Origin: Marine group II euryarchaeote REDSEA-S11_B3N4 | GTDB taxonomy: Archaea > Thermoplasmatota > Poseidoniia > Poseidoniales > Thalassarchaeaceae | Assembly (NCBI GenBank): GCA_001628485.1 | Contig: LURR01000005.1 | Location: forward strand, 1 to 32,855 | DNA: 32,855 bases | Direction: 5' to 3' | In this document: piece after piece, positions 24,573 through 32,323 of the stretch | Position numbering within the stretch: position 1 is the stretch's first letter | Layout: every line of letters starts with the position of its first letter | Translations under genes and position numbers: made by a program | The notes under the pieces: model-generated | Seen by the model: only the letters and a program-made list of their open reading frames with translations | The model's database searches: none | What the model was told of the DNA's origin: nothing

Positions 24573-25805
24573 ATGGGAATGGATGTAGAATCGATTAGGA
24601 AAGATTTCCCGATTCTTGATAGGAAACTGCCAAATGGCAAGCAGTTAGTCTATTTCGACAATGCAGCGACATCTCAGAAACCCCAATGCGTAATAGACGC
24701 GATGTCTGAGTACTACTCTGAATACAACTCGAATGCCCATAGGGCCAATCATACTCTGGCTGATGAGGCAACTACCGCTCTCGAGGGGGCCAGGAAGTCC
24801 ATTTCCTCCTTTTTTGGAACCTCTCCTGAACAGATGGTCTACACAAGCGGAGCCACCGAGGCCATCAATCTGGTCTCTTATGGATGGGCCAGAGAGAACC
24901 TCTCATCCGGAGATGTGATAGTTCTCACTGAAATGGAGCATCACGCTGACATAGTCCCTTGGCAGCAACTATCCAAGGAGAAAGGTGTAGAAGTTCGTTA
25001 CGTCCCAATAGACACAGACTCTTTCACTCTTGACATGGATGCATTCGAGGTAGCCGTTTCCGGAGCATCACTCGTTTGCGTGGTACATACCAGCAATGTC
25101 CTAGGAATCAGGAACCCCATAGAGAGGATCGTGGAACTCTCCCATTCCCAAGGTGCTAGAGTTCTGTTGGACTGTGCACAGGGAGCTCCTCATGAGAGAA
25201 TTAGTTTCGATCAATCCGGAGTGGACTTCATGGCGATATCTGCCCATAAGATGGGAGGTCCAACTGGAATAGGGTGCCTCTTGGTGAAGCGAGACGCAAT
25301 GGAGCAGATGACCCCATTCATGACTGGGGGCTCAATGATCAAGACGGTGAGCGTCGAAGGATCCACCTTCCAGGAGGGACATGCAATGCTGGAAACCGGA
25401 ACTCCTAGGATCGCCGAAGCAATAGGATGGGGGGCTGCTGTCGAATGGCTGGACAGGCATGACATGAAAGAAATACATTCGCACATAAACAGAATCGCAT
25501 CTTGGACCGCTGAACAAATATCGGAGATAGATGGCATAACCGTCTACGGAGACCCAACCAGAGGGGATAGCAGCGGGGCCGTCTCTTTCCTCCACGATTC
25601 AATACAGTCACAAGATCTCGCCCTACTGTTGGACGAGGGTGGATTCGCAGTGAGGACAGGTCATCACTGTGCTCAGCCTCTAATGGATGCTCTAGGGGTC
25701 CCATCCACCAACAGGGCTTCTTTCTGGCTTTACAACACCATGGACGAGGCAGAAGCATTCGTCGAGCATCTGAGATATGTTGTCGATAGGTTTTCGGACA
25801 AGTGA
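24573..25805 (+). CDS. sufS: Cysteine desulfurase SufS
   Basis: The 410-residue PLP enzyme has the SufS/NifS-II signature: VYFDNAATSQKP, EMEHHADIVPWQQL, the Schiff-base Lys in AISAHKMGGPTGIG, the ETGTPRIAEAIGWGAAV block, and the active Cys in RTGHHCAQPLMDALGV. It takes sulfur from cysteine for Fe-S assembly. ATG 24573 follows GGTTGATG; a start at 24510 would add 21 residues outside the family. sufE overlaps or follows its end and sufT is next, so this is a three-gene sulfur operon. Confidence 0.94.
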   Translation: MGMDVESIRKDFPILDRKLPNGKQLVYFDNAATSQKPQCVIDAMSEYYSEYNSNAHRANHTLADEATTALEGARKSISSFFGTSPEQMVYTSGATEAINLVSYGWARENLSSGDVIVLTEMEHHADIVPWQQLSKEKGVEVRYVPIDTDSFTLDMDAFEVAVSGASLVCVVHTSNVLGIRNPIERIVELSHSQGARVLLDCAQGAPHERISFDQSGVDFMAISAHKMGGPTGIGCLLVKRDAMEQMTPFMTGGSMIKTVSVEGSTFQEGHAMLETGTPRIAEAIGWGAAVEWLDRHDMKEIHSHINRIASWTAEQISEIDGITVYGDPTRGDSSGAVSFLHDSIQSQDLALLLDEGGFAVRTGHHCAQPLMDALGVPSTNRASFWLYNTMDEAEAFVEHLRYVVDRFSDK

Positions 25806-25842
25806 TGAGCAATTTCAAGTCGAATGGTCCCGAGGCGATGTC

Positions 25843-26280
25843 GTGGATGATGGAAGGAGATGGCCAGAGCAGTTGGACTCCATTGTCGAGGAGTTCTCAT
25901 CCTGCTTCGACTCCATGGAGAGGTATGAGCTTCTTTTCCAATACGCAAAGAGGAACCCCTCTCCTTTGCCTGTCGAAGAGTGGGACGATAGAAACCAGGT
26001 ACATGGTTGTCAATCACGTGCACATGTCTCTTGCGACCTTGACGACGAGGGGCAATTCGTCCTGAGGGGAGGGGCCGATGCACAGATTGTTCAGGGTCTG
26101 ATTGCGGTAACTGCGATTGCTGTGAACGGCATGAGTCCTTCATATGTCGCGGCAATGTCTCCGGAATTCGCGGACTCCATGGGCATCAGGTCATCTCTAA
26201 CGCCAAGCAGAGCAAACGGTTTCCTGAATATGTTCAAGAGGGTCCAAGAAGAGGCTTCTTCACTATCGGGGAGGACTTAG
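25843..26280 (+). CDS. sufE: SufE-like sulfur acceptor
   Basis: SufE accepts persulfide from SufS. The motif HGCQSRAHV contains the sulfur-accepting Cys, and LIAVTAIAVNGMSPSYVAAM is the typical following helix. The GTG at 25843 is preferred: it is 7 bases after GAGG and starts at MDDGRRWPEQL, beyond the overlap with sufS. An ATG at 25777 is possible but would read the conserved sufS tail out of frame. sufT starts 1 base after the stop. Confidence 0.85.
   Translation: MDDGRRWPEQLDSIVEEFSSCFDSMERYELLFQYAKRNPSPLPVEEWDDRNQVHGCQSRAHVSCDLDDEGQFVLRGGADAQIVQGLIAVTAIAVNGMSPSYVAAMSPEFADSMGIRSSLTPSRANGFLNMFKRVQEEASSLSGRT
26270..26274 (+). promoter_or_regulatory. Shine-Dalgarno for TTG-start sufT
   Basis: GGAGG at the end of sufE, 7 bases before the TTG at 26282. 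It supports a TTG start for the MIP18-like gene rather than the later ATG at codon 8. Confidence 0.6.
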
Positions 26281-26281
26281 G

Positions 26282-26587
26282 TTGGTCACAGAATCAGAAG
26301 TGATGGAGTCTCTGTCTAATGTTGAGGATCCCGAACTAAATCTGAAGGTTACCGATTTGGGACTGATTTACTCCGTGGATATTAGCTCAAGCCATGTAGA
26401 GGTTGAGATGACCCTTACTAGCCCTGGTTGCCCCGTCGCTCCAGAGTTGATGGCGGCTGTGCATAGGGCAGCTTTGGCTACAGAGGGAATCGAAAGCGTT
26501 CAAGTGAACCTGACGTTCTCCCCGCCATGGGATCCTAGAATCCACTCTTCCGAGGACGCGAAGTTCGAGATGGGGATTTTCGACTAA
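26282..26587 (+). CDS. sufT: MIP18/SufT-like Fe-S assembly factor
   Basis: A 101-residue DUF59/MIP18 protein: DPELNLKVTDLGLIYSV and the conserved Cys in TSPGCPVAPEL, then VNLTFSPPWDPR. The family helps mature Fe-S proteins. The start is TTG (26282), set by the GGAGG 7 bases upstream. Its stop shares bases with the folD stop (CTAA), so transcription from the two sides meets here. Confidence 0.88.
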   Translation: MVTESEVMESLSNVEDPELNLKVTDLGLIYSVDISSSHVEVEMTLTSPGCPVAPELMAAVHRAALATEGIESVQVNLTFSPPWDPRIHSSEDAKFEMGIFD

Positions 26588-27462
26588 AACAGTTGCATCT
26601 CTGCGGCCCTGAGCGTATTTTCCATCAGCATGGCTATCGTCATCGGCCCTACCCCACCTGGGACGGGGGTGATCCAACCTGCAACCTCCGAAACCTCGGG
26701 AGAAACATCCCCTGCCAACCCGCCTTCTACACGAGAAATACCAACGTCAACGACGAAAGCGCCCTTCTTCACCCATTCCTTCCCCACCATATGAGGTCTG
26801 CCAACTGCAGCAATCAGTATGTCTGCCTGATTGCATATTGAGGAAATGTCCTCGGTCTTCGAGTGAACTATGGTGACCGAAGCATCACAACCAGGCTGTG
26901 CCAGCATTAGGGCCATGGGCATCCCCACTATCCTTGAGCGACCCAGAACCACAGCCCTGGCCCCTCGAGTTTTCACTCCGCTAGACTCCAGCATTCTCAT
27001 CACTCCAGACGGAGTACAGGGCATTAGCCCCCCAGCCCGCCCCTGTACCAGTTTTCCAAGATTGACGGGATGGAATCCGTCCACATCCTTTTGCGGGAGT
27101 ATGGAAGATGCGATTGCCAGTTCGTCGACCCCATCCGGTGCCGGACTTTGAACTAGTATTCCGTGGATATTTGGGTCCGAGTTGAGAGAGCTAACTACTT
27201 CTAGGATTTCTTCTAGATTCGAACTTCCCGGCATGTCGATCCGAGTGCTAATTATTCCACACCTCTCACACGCTCGCTCTTTGTTCCTTACATACACATG
27301 GCTAGCCGGGTCGTCTCCCGCTATCACTACAGCAAGGTGAGGGGCAACTCCTTGTCCTTTCAGTGACGAAACTCTCTCCGATACCTCTTCTTGGATTTTT
27401 ATCCCAAGAGCCTTGCCATCAACAATCCGTGCGCTCACGTTAACTCGAACGTAGCCTGGCAT
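26584..27462 (-). CDS. folD: Methylenetetrahydrofolate dehydrogenase/cyclohydrolase
   Basis: The 292-residue bifunctional enzyme has the FolD patterns: VVIAGDDPASHVYVRNKERA (catalytic Lys in YVRNK), GILVQSPAPDGVDE, QKDVDGFHPVNLGKL, MPCTPSGVMRMLE, the Rossmann loop VVLGRSRIVGMPMA, and TPVPGGVGPMTIAML. It interconverts methylene- and formyl-tetrahydrofolate with NADP. It begins 12 bases after the DUF2892-like gene and shares that promoter. FolD in archaea is usually regarded as acquired from bacteria. Confidence 0.95.
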   Translation of the reverse strand: MPGYVRVNVSARIVDGKALGIKIQEEVSERVSSLKGQGVAPHLAVVIAGDDPASHVYVRNKERACERCGIISTRIDMPGSSNLEEILEVVSSLNSDPNIHGILVQSPAPDGVDELAIASSILPQKDVDGFHPVNLGKLVQGRAGGLMPCTPSGVMRMLESSGVKTRGARAVVLGRSRIVGMPMALMLAQPGCDASVTIVHSKTEDISSICNQADILIAAVGRPHMVGKEWVKKGAFVVDVGISRVEGGLAGDVSPEVSEVAGWITPVPGGVGPMTIAMLMENTLRAAEMQLF

Positions 27463-27474
27463 TTGACGATTGGC

Positions 27475-27708
27475 TCATATCGGAGTCCAGAATCCAAGTG
27501 CTCTAGCTACGCACCAACCCGACCAACCTTCGAAGATAGCAAATGACCCCCCTCCAATCAGAGAGGCAGGAACCAGCCACGTTGCGCCAATGTCAACCCC
27601 CTGAATGTAGAGGAAAGAAGCTGCCACAATTCCGACTAGTACTCCGAGCGATCCCGATATCAAACGAAGGAATTTACCTCTAGAGCCTATATTGCATTCC
27701 AACTTCAC
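27475..27708 (-). CDS. Small membrane protein, DUF2892/YgaP-like
   Basis: A 77-residue protein starting MKLECNIGSRGKFLRLISGS, the CNxGxxDRxxR signature of DUF2892, with two hydrophobic spans (LGVLVGIVAASFLYI and WLVPASLIGGGSFAIFEG) and a conserved Cys-containing end SGWCVARALGFWTPI. In other organisms the domain is often joined to rhodanese; here it is alone. The GTG start at 27708 lies 27 bases below the centre of a clear TATA box, so it is probably leaderless. Confidence 0.78.
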   Translation of the reverse strand: MKLECNIGSRGKFLRLISGSLGVLVGIVAASFLYIQGVDIGATWLVPASLIGGGSFAIFEGWSGWCVARALGFWTPI

Positions 27709-27729
27709 AGGCTAATTCTGCAATTGTTA

Positions 27730-27740
27730 CTTATAAAATA
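27730..27740 (-). promoter_or_regulatory. TATA box for DUF2892-like/folD operon
   Basis: On the minus strand TATTTTATAAG, preceded by the purine-rich CTGAAAAACAG. The centre is 27 bases upstream of the GTG at 27708, as expected for a leaderless archaeal transcript. One of the clearest archaeal promoters in the window. Confidence 0.75.
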
Positions 27741-27782
27741 CTGTTTTTCAGAATGCATAGTAAAACCTCTCCCTTCCGACTT

Positions 27783-27859
27783 TGGAGCCCCAGGAGGGAT
27801 TCGAACCCCCGGCCGTCTGATTACAAATCAGATGCTCTACCAGGCTGAGCTACTGAGGC
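27783..27859 (-). tRNA. tRNA-Thr (anticodon TGT), CCA encoded
   Basis: A 74-base cloverleaf on the minus strand: acceptor GCCTCAG/CTGGGGC with one G-T pair, anticodon stem TCTGA/TCAGA around loop TTTGTAA (anticodon TGT), T-arm GGGGG-TTCGAAT-CCCTC, discriminator T. CCA is encoded at 27785-27783. It lies between the DUF2892-like promoter and the divergent membrane-protein gene. Confidence 0.95.
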
Positions 27860-27947
27860 TTACACTGCGCTAAGACATCCTCCACTTGAACCCTCCACAT
27901 TGGGAGATGTGGCAAGTTCTCATATCTCGCTGTTCTGTCGAGCGCCC

Positions 27948-28352
27948 ATGGGCTCGAAACCCCGAGTCTCGAATCGCCAATTGAATACCATCATTTCTGC
28001 TTGGCTTTGCATCGCTATTGGCTCCGGGCTCACCCTGAGCGAGGGGTCTACATTCTCCCTCGGACTCTCAGCCCCCCTTTCCATCGGGGGGGTGATCCTA
28101 TTGGTGGTGGGAATCGCAATGGGAAATGATGCCGAGGAATCTTCATTGCACGAAGAGTGGGAACCATCGGCCATAGAGTTGCGCGACGCAGGTAGGCCTA
28201 TGTTCAGAGTCGACACTACCTTGGACGAGCCGATTAGAACCTCGATACTATGTGGGAGATGTGCTGAGATAACTTGGAAAGAGGGCAGGAAGCCCAAGAC
28301 ATTCACATGCCCATCGTGCGGGGTCGATCTGTGGAAGTCAGAGGAAGAGTGA
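27948..28352 (+). CDS. Membrane protein with C-terminal zinc ribbon
   Basis: I do not recognise a family. From ATG 27948 the product has 134 residues: two membrane helices (about 14-32 and 41-63) and a soluble C-terminal half with a CxxC...CxxC zinc ribbon (CGRCAEITWKEGRKPKTFTC then PSCG). A TTG at 27900 would add 16 residues. The ribbon probably faces the cytoplasm. The preferred pheS ATG lies 67 bases downstream. Confidence 0.75.
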   Translation: MGSKPRVSNRQLNTIISAWLCIAIGSGLTLSEGSTFSLGLSAPLSIGGVILLVVGIAMGNDAEESSLHEEWEPSAIELRDAGRPMFRVDTTLDEPIRTSILCGRCAEITWKEGRKPKTFTCPSCGVDLWKSEEE

Positions 28353-28419
28353 GCTAGGGAAGCCAATTCTCGGCAACCGTCAAGTGTTGATGACTTCTGG
28401 AAAGAACGGAGACGTAGAT

Positions 28420-29913
28420 ATGGATCTCGGAAACAATGAGCGCAGGATGCTACGGGCGATGCTATCTGACCCTTCAAGGGAGTGGACTTTGGGACAACTT
28501 CTCTCAGAAACTGGCTGGGAAGACCAGGTCCACGTTGCCGGAGCAGGGAAGAAACTCGAAGAGGAGGGGTTGCTTGAATTGAGTGAGTCATCCTCTAGGA
28601 TGGTTTCCCTGGGTGATGAAGGCCAAAGGGCCTCTGAGAATGGACTCCTGGAATCAAGGCTATGGGGCTGGATGTCGGAGTTAGATGGAGAAAAAAGAAC
28701 CATGAAGTCTCTGATGTCATCGGATTTCGATAGAGCGGAGACTGGACCGGGTATAGGAATTCTGAAGGGCCTTGGTATCGATATAGAATCAGGCAGTTTC
28801 ATCATATCAGACGAATCGAAGATCTCACAAGAAATCGACAGAAGGTCCGAATTCATTCTGTCTCTTTCAGAGGGTGCAGTTGAATCCTCTAACCTGGATT
28901 CAGAGATGCTATCTCACTTCTCATCTAGAAGCGGATTACTCATTTTCGAGGACGTAACCATCAGAACTTGGAAACTCACTAAATCCGGCTCTTCGTTTGA
29001 CCCCTCATCTCTGGAGGAGACCAAACTGATAGGCGAGGTGACTCCAGAGATGCTTCAGACCGAGTCATGGATAGGGGCGGAATTCAAGCCGTTCGACGTA
29101 GAGGCACCTGCTCCCATGCCAACAGGGGGCAGGAGGCACCCAATGCAGTCGCTCATCGAGCGGATCCGTTCGGTCTTCCTCGAGATGGGCTTTTCAGAGA
29201 TAGAAGGCGACTACGTTCAATCAGCCGGCTGGAACATGGATTCGTTATTCATCCCCCAGTCCCACCCCGCAAGAACCATGCAAGATACATTCTATCTAAA
29301 TCAGCCTAGAAATGTGGAAGTCGACGAGGAATACCTCGACTTATGGGCGAGGGTGCATGAGCACGGTCATGACACGGGTAGCAAGGGATGGGGGGGTTCC
29401 TTCGACAAAGAAGAGTCTCAGAGGGCCCTGCTAAGGACTCACACCACGGTTAACACCGTCAGGCATATCGCTGACAACCCCCACACTCCGTCCCGAGTCT
29501 TCGGAATCGGGAGGGTGTTCAGGCAGGAGACAATAGACAGAACCCATATGCCGGAGTTCCACCAAATAGAAGGAATAATCCACGAGCCCGATGCCAGCCT
29601 ACCAATGCTAATCTCGACCTTGAAGACCTTCTACTCAAAGATGGGATATCCAGATGTAAGAGTCAGACCCGCGTACTTCCCTTACACAGAACCAAGCGCA
29701 GAGGTCGACATACTCTGGAAGGGAGAGTGGCTCGAGCTCGGCGGGTCCGGAATCTTCAGGCCAGAAGTTACAGAACCATTGGGTACCGAGTGGCCGGTGT
29801 GCGCCTGGGGAATGGGCCTCGAGAGACTGGCAATGCTGGTCCTAGGTCTGGACGACATCAGGCAACTGTATCAGCCGGACCTAGAGAGGCTGAGGAAGAT
29901 GCCCCTGCTTTGA
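28420..29913 (+). CDS. pheS: Phenylalanyl-tRNA synthetase alpha subunit
   Basis: The 497-residue protein has an N-terminal winged-helix domain (NNERRMLRAMLSDPSREWTL) and the class II catalytic domain: HPMQSLIERIRSVFLEMGF, LRTHTTVNTVRHIADN (motif region), FGIGRVFRQETIDRTHMPEFHQIEG, RVRPAYFPYTEPSAEVD and the motif-3 GMGLERLAMLVLG. It forms the PheRS heterotetramer with PheT, which does not follow here. ATG 28420 is preferred: GGAG lies 8 bases upstream; a GTG 12 codons earlier lacks one. Stop is 13 bases from the convergent SCO gene. Confidence 0.94.
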   Translation: MDLGNNERRMLRAMLSDPSREWTLGQLLSETGWEDQVHVAGAGKKLEEEGLLELSESSSRMVSLGDEGQRASENGLLESRLWGWMSELDGEKRTMKSLMSSDFDRAETGPGIGILKGLGIDIESGSFIISDESKISQEIDRRSEFILSLSEGAVESSNLDSEMLSHFSSRSGLLIFEDVTIRTWKLTKSGSSFDPSSLEETKLIGEVTPEMLQTESWIGAEFKPFDVEAPAPMPTGGRRHPMQSLIERIRSVFLEMGFSEIEGDYVQSAGWNMDSLFIPQSHPARTMQDTFYLNQPRNVEVDEEYLDLWARVHEHGHDTGSKGWGGSFDKEESQRALLRTHTTVNTVRHIADNPHTPSRVFGIGRVFRQETIDRTHMPEFHQIEGIIHEPDASLPMLISTLKTFYSKMGYPDVRVRPAYFPYTEPSAEVDILWKGEWLELGGSGIFRPEVTEPLGTEWPVCAWGMGLERLAMLVLGLDDIRQLYQPDLERLRKMPLL

Positions 29914-29926
29914 CAAAGATACTGAA

Positions 29927-31036
29927 TCACTCTTCTGCTAGTGCCTTGACATCTTGCAGGAAATCTCCGACATCCCAGTGGATGCCCGAGTATGCAACCC
30001 TCTTCCTCTGCTCCTTGTCAATGATGAAAGTAACAGTCGAGTGCCCAATCTCGTATTCTCCCAGACTCTCTTCATGCGGGTCTGTGAGATTTCCATCATT
30101 CACTTCGGTGCTTCCTTCTGGAACACAAGACATCCAGTCGTCGGAACCCCTATCCCATCCATCATCGCACATGCAATGGGCGCTCGCTCCCGTACCCATT
30201 ACCCATCCCCTGCCATTGCAATCAACACCGGGGGGCATCATGCTCAAATTTGCATTACTCGCTATCCATGCTAAGTGCGTATCGAATCCAATGTCCATTT
30301 CAGAGATGCTAGCCTCAGTGGGATCCCATGTTTCGTCTGAGTCATTCCAGATATGGAGTACCCACCCCCATGTGTCATCCGCAGTCCAATTCCCAATCGT
30401 CCCGTTGCTAATGTCGTAGTCCATTTCGGCATTCACCGTCAGAGCGTATTCAGCGAGTTCTCCACCATTGCCGTAGCAGGATGCGTTGAATTCGCCTATA
30501 CATGGGTTGTCAGTCACTACTGTGGCGTTGTCAGGGCCCATAACTGCGAATCTCAGCATCGCCTCTTCCGGCGGAAGGCTGTTCGCAATGTGATCGGCAT
30601 CCACCACGACCTTCCATTCGTCCCACACTGCTTGCATAACCGAGCCCCTGTCGTGGGTAAGGTGGTTCCATTCGTACCCTCTCGCAGTGGTCCACTCCAG
30701 GAGCCTCTGAGTGGTATCCCTGGCAGGATCGATGGTTATTGAGATGAACTCGACGGATTCCGATTCGCCTCCCAGGTTCTGGCTCACGTAGTCGATGTTA
30801 GAGGATATGATCAGACAAACATCCGGACAGGCAGTGTAGATGAAGGCAACAACTACGACCTTCCCATCAAAATCGGAAAGAGAAACATCCTCCCCAAACT
30901 GGTTTTCCAGAGTAAAGTCCGGCGCATCGGGCGGATTCCTGTATTCCGTACCCAGTATCTCCGTCCCCTCAGGGCCAATGCATCCTGCAAGTAGGAAGGA
31001 GAAGGCCAGAATCGCCGCTCTGACTACCACAGACAT
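29927..31036 (-). CDS. SCO1/SenC lipoprotein with large insert (EGF-like)
   Basis: The 369-residue lipoprotein has lipobox LLAGC (Cys19) and a thioredoxin fold with VVVVAFIYTACPDVC (Cys70, Cys74) and the distal His332 in EYEIGHSTVTFIIDK, the copper ligands of SCO1. SCO1 delivers or reduces copper for cytochrome oxidase. Between the core strands a segment of about 170 residues is inserted, with Asn-Thr/Ser sites and a CMCDDGWD element (Cys273, 288, 290, 304) like the second half of an EGF module. Last gene of the copper operon. EGF likeness is by spacing only. Confidence 0.86.
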   Translation of the reverse strand: MSVVVRAAILAFSFLLAGCIGPEGTEILGTEYRNPPDAPDFTLENQFGEDVSLSDFDGKVVVVAFIYTACPDVCLIISSNIDYVSQNLGGESESVEFISITIDPARDTTQRLLEWTTARGYEWNHLTHDRGSVMQAVWDEWKVVVDADHIANSLPPEEAMLRFAVMGPDNATVVTDNPCIGEFNASCYGNGGELAEYALTVNAEMDYDISNGTIGNWTADDTWGWVLHIWNDSDETWDPTEASISEMDIGFDTHLAWIASNANLSMMPPGVDCNGRGWVMGTGASAHCMCDDGWDRGSDDWMSCVPEGSTEVNDGNLTDPHEESLGEYEIGHSTVTFIIDKEQRKRVAYSGIHWDVGDFLQDVKALAEE

Positions 31037-31063
31037 AGTCCTGCTTCCTAGTTAGGGATTATT

Positions 31064-31792
31064 TCACTCTTCTTCCACTAGGCTCAGTATGTCTTCTAGA
31101 ACGAGCTCGGGGTTCCAGTCCGTGTCCCCCCACCATACCCTTTGCCTCATCTGCTTGTCAACTATGATTGTGCCTGTTGTGTGATCCACCCAGTAGTCGA
31201 GTGGGTGGTGGTTGGTCACCACGTCACCCTCTGGCTGCTGGGTCTCCTTCCCACATCCGTTGTTATCGACCTCTTCCCCCTCTGGTGTATCGGGGCAACT
31301 GTCGAATCCGTCAGCGACTCCGTCGTTGTCCACATCTGTGTCGTACGTTGTTAGGCCTACGTCGAAGTTCATCCAAACAGGCTCCAAGTCCTCGACTGCA
31401 CCCGTCAGATGCGGCCATCCGAGTTCCCTGGTGGTGGCATAATTGTTCAGAACACTTGCATTGTCCGTCCAGGGATCGACTGTAACAGTCAGGATCTGAA
31501 CAGAAGAGCCATGCAGGTCGCCCAGCTCCTGCTCAACGAATGCCAGATTGGCACTGACCACTGGACAGATATCGGGGCATCTCGTGAACAGGAAGGCCAC
31601 AACCACTACCTTCCCTTCGAAATCAGACATTGAGACAGTATCCCCATTCTCATCAACTAGAACGAAATCATCCACTGAAATTGGGGGGTAGATGTCCTCC
31701 CCGTAGAAATCATCAACCTCATTGGAGAGGCATCCGGAAGAGGAAATTATCAACAATGCCAGGAAAACAGAGAACATCCTATCCGTCTTCAT
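31064..31792 (-). CDS. SCO1/SenC lipoprotein with TSP3-like calcium insert
   Basis: The 242-residue product has a lipobox-like SSSGC (Cys21), the SCO copper motif TRCPDIC (Cys72, Cys76), and His204 in DYWVDHTTGTIIVDK. At residues 151-180 is DTDVDNDGVADGFDSCPDTP, a thrombospondin type 3 calcium repeat (DxDxDGxxDxxDxCPxTP). The insert lies at the same place as the larger one in the next SCO gene. It overlaps the upstream cupredoxin-like gene by 4 bases (ATGA). Confidence 0.87.
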   Translation of the reverse strand: MKTDRMFSVFLALLIISSSGCLSNEVDDFYGEDIYPPISVDDFVLVDENGDTVSMSDFEGKVVVVAFLFTRCPDICPVVSANLAFVEQELGDLHGSSVQILTVTVDPWTDNASVLNNYATTRELGWPHLTGAVEDLEPVWMNFDVGLTTYDTDVDNDGVADGFDSCPDTPEGEEVDNNGCGKETQQPEGDVVTNHHPLDYWVDHTTGTIIVDKQMRQRVWWGDTDWNPELVLEDILSLVEEE

Positions 31793-32322
31793 TCATCCAT
31801 CCCCATTAGCCTATTTACTACGACTAAGAAAACCAACATAAGCATGACTGAAATAGCTAGAAGGCCCTCATTCGTTCCATTCGAACCCTCGTCCGCAGAA
31901 TCCTCCGAGTTGAATGAGTATCCTGTAGGGGGCCCCGCCTCCTCGTGGTAGTCGTGCATCACAGTCAGGTTTAGCGTGTTCCAGATGGTCCCATTTTCGA
32001 ATATATCAAGGTAGTAATTTCCCGCTGGCCATCTGTCCCAGTCCAGTATGAACGAGCACTCATCCCTTATCGACGAGGAGTTACTCGGCTCCGTCTCACA
32101 CCTCTGATCGTATTCGCCATCCCCATCCAGGTCCACTCTGATCGTCCTGTTGGTATCAGCCACGTTGTAGAACGTTACGGAGTCGTTCTGCATCACCTCA
32201 GCCACTCCCGGTTGAAGGCTAGACCCCCTCATGATAATCGAGAAGTCATTCGCTCCGTGACCAGATGCCATGGGCATTGCGAATGAGGACATCAGAAGTG
32301 CTATGACGAGTGCCCTGCTCAT
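31789..32322 (-). CDS. Cupredoxin-like protein with membrane anchor
   Basis: From ATG 32322 the 177-residue product has a signal peptide (SRALVIALLMSSFAMPMA, cut near SGHG), a beta-rich domain with cupredoxin-like patterns (VMQNDSVTFYNVADTN and WPAGNYYLDIFENG), and a C-terminal membrane helix (LLAISVMLMLVFLVVV). Classic copper ligands are not all visible; the HG near the mature start and MHDYHEE could bind copper, but this is guesswork. ATGs at 32331/32334 overlap the upstream gene. Sits between the LVIVD-like and SCO genes. Confidence 0.65.
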   Translation of the reverse strand: MSRALVIALLMSSFAMPMASGHGANDFSIIMRGSSLQPGVAEVMQNDSVTFYNVADTNRTIRVDLDGDGEYDQRCETEPSNSSSIRDECSFILDWDRWPAGNYYLDIFENGTIWNTLNLTVMHDYHEEAGPPTGYSFNSEDSADEGSNGTNEGLLAISVMLMLVFLVVVNRLMGMDE

Positions 32323-32323
32323 T

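Noticed and set aside
27920-28591. 223-residue minus-strand frame
   Set aside because: It spans antisense to the zinc-ribbon membrane protein and pheS, both with recognisable features.
29727-30419. 230-residue plus-strand frame
   Set aside because: Out-of-frame with pheS and antisense to the SCO gene; no motifs.
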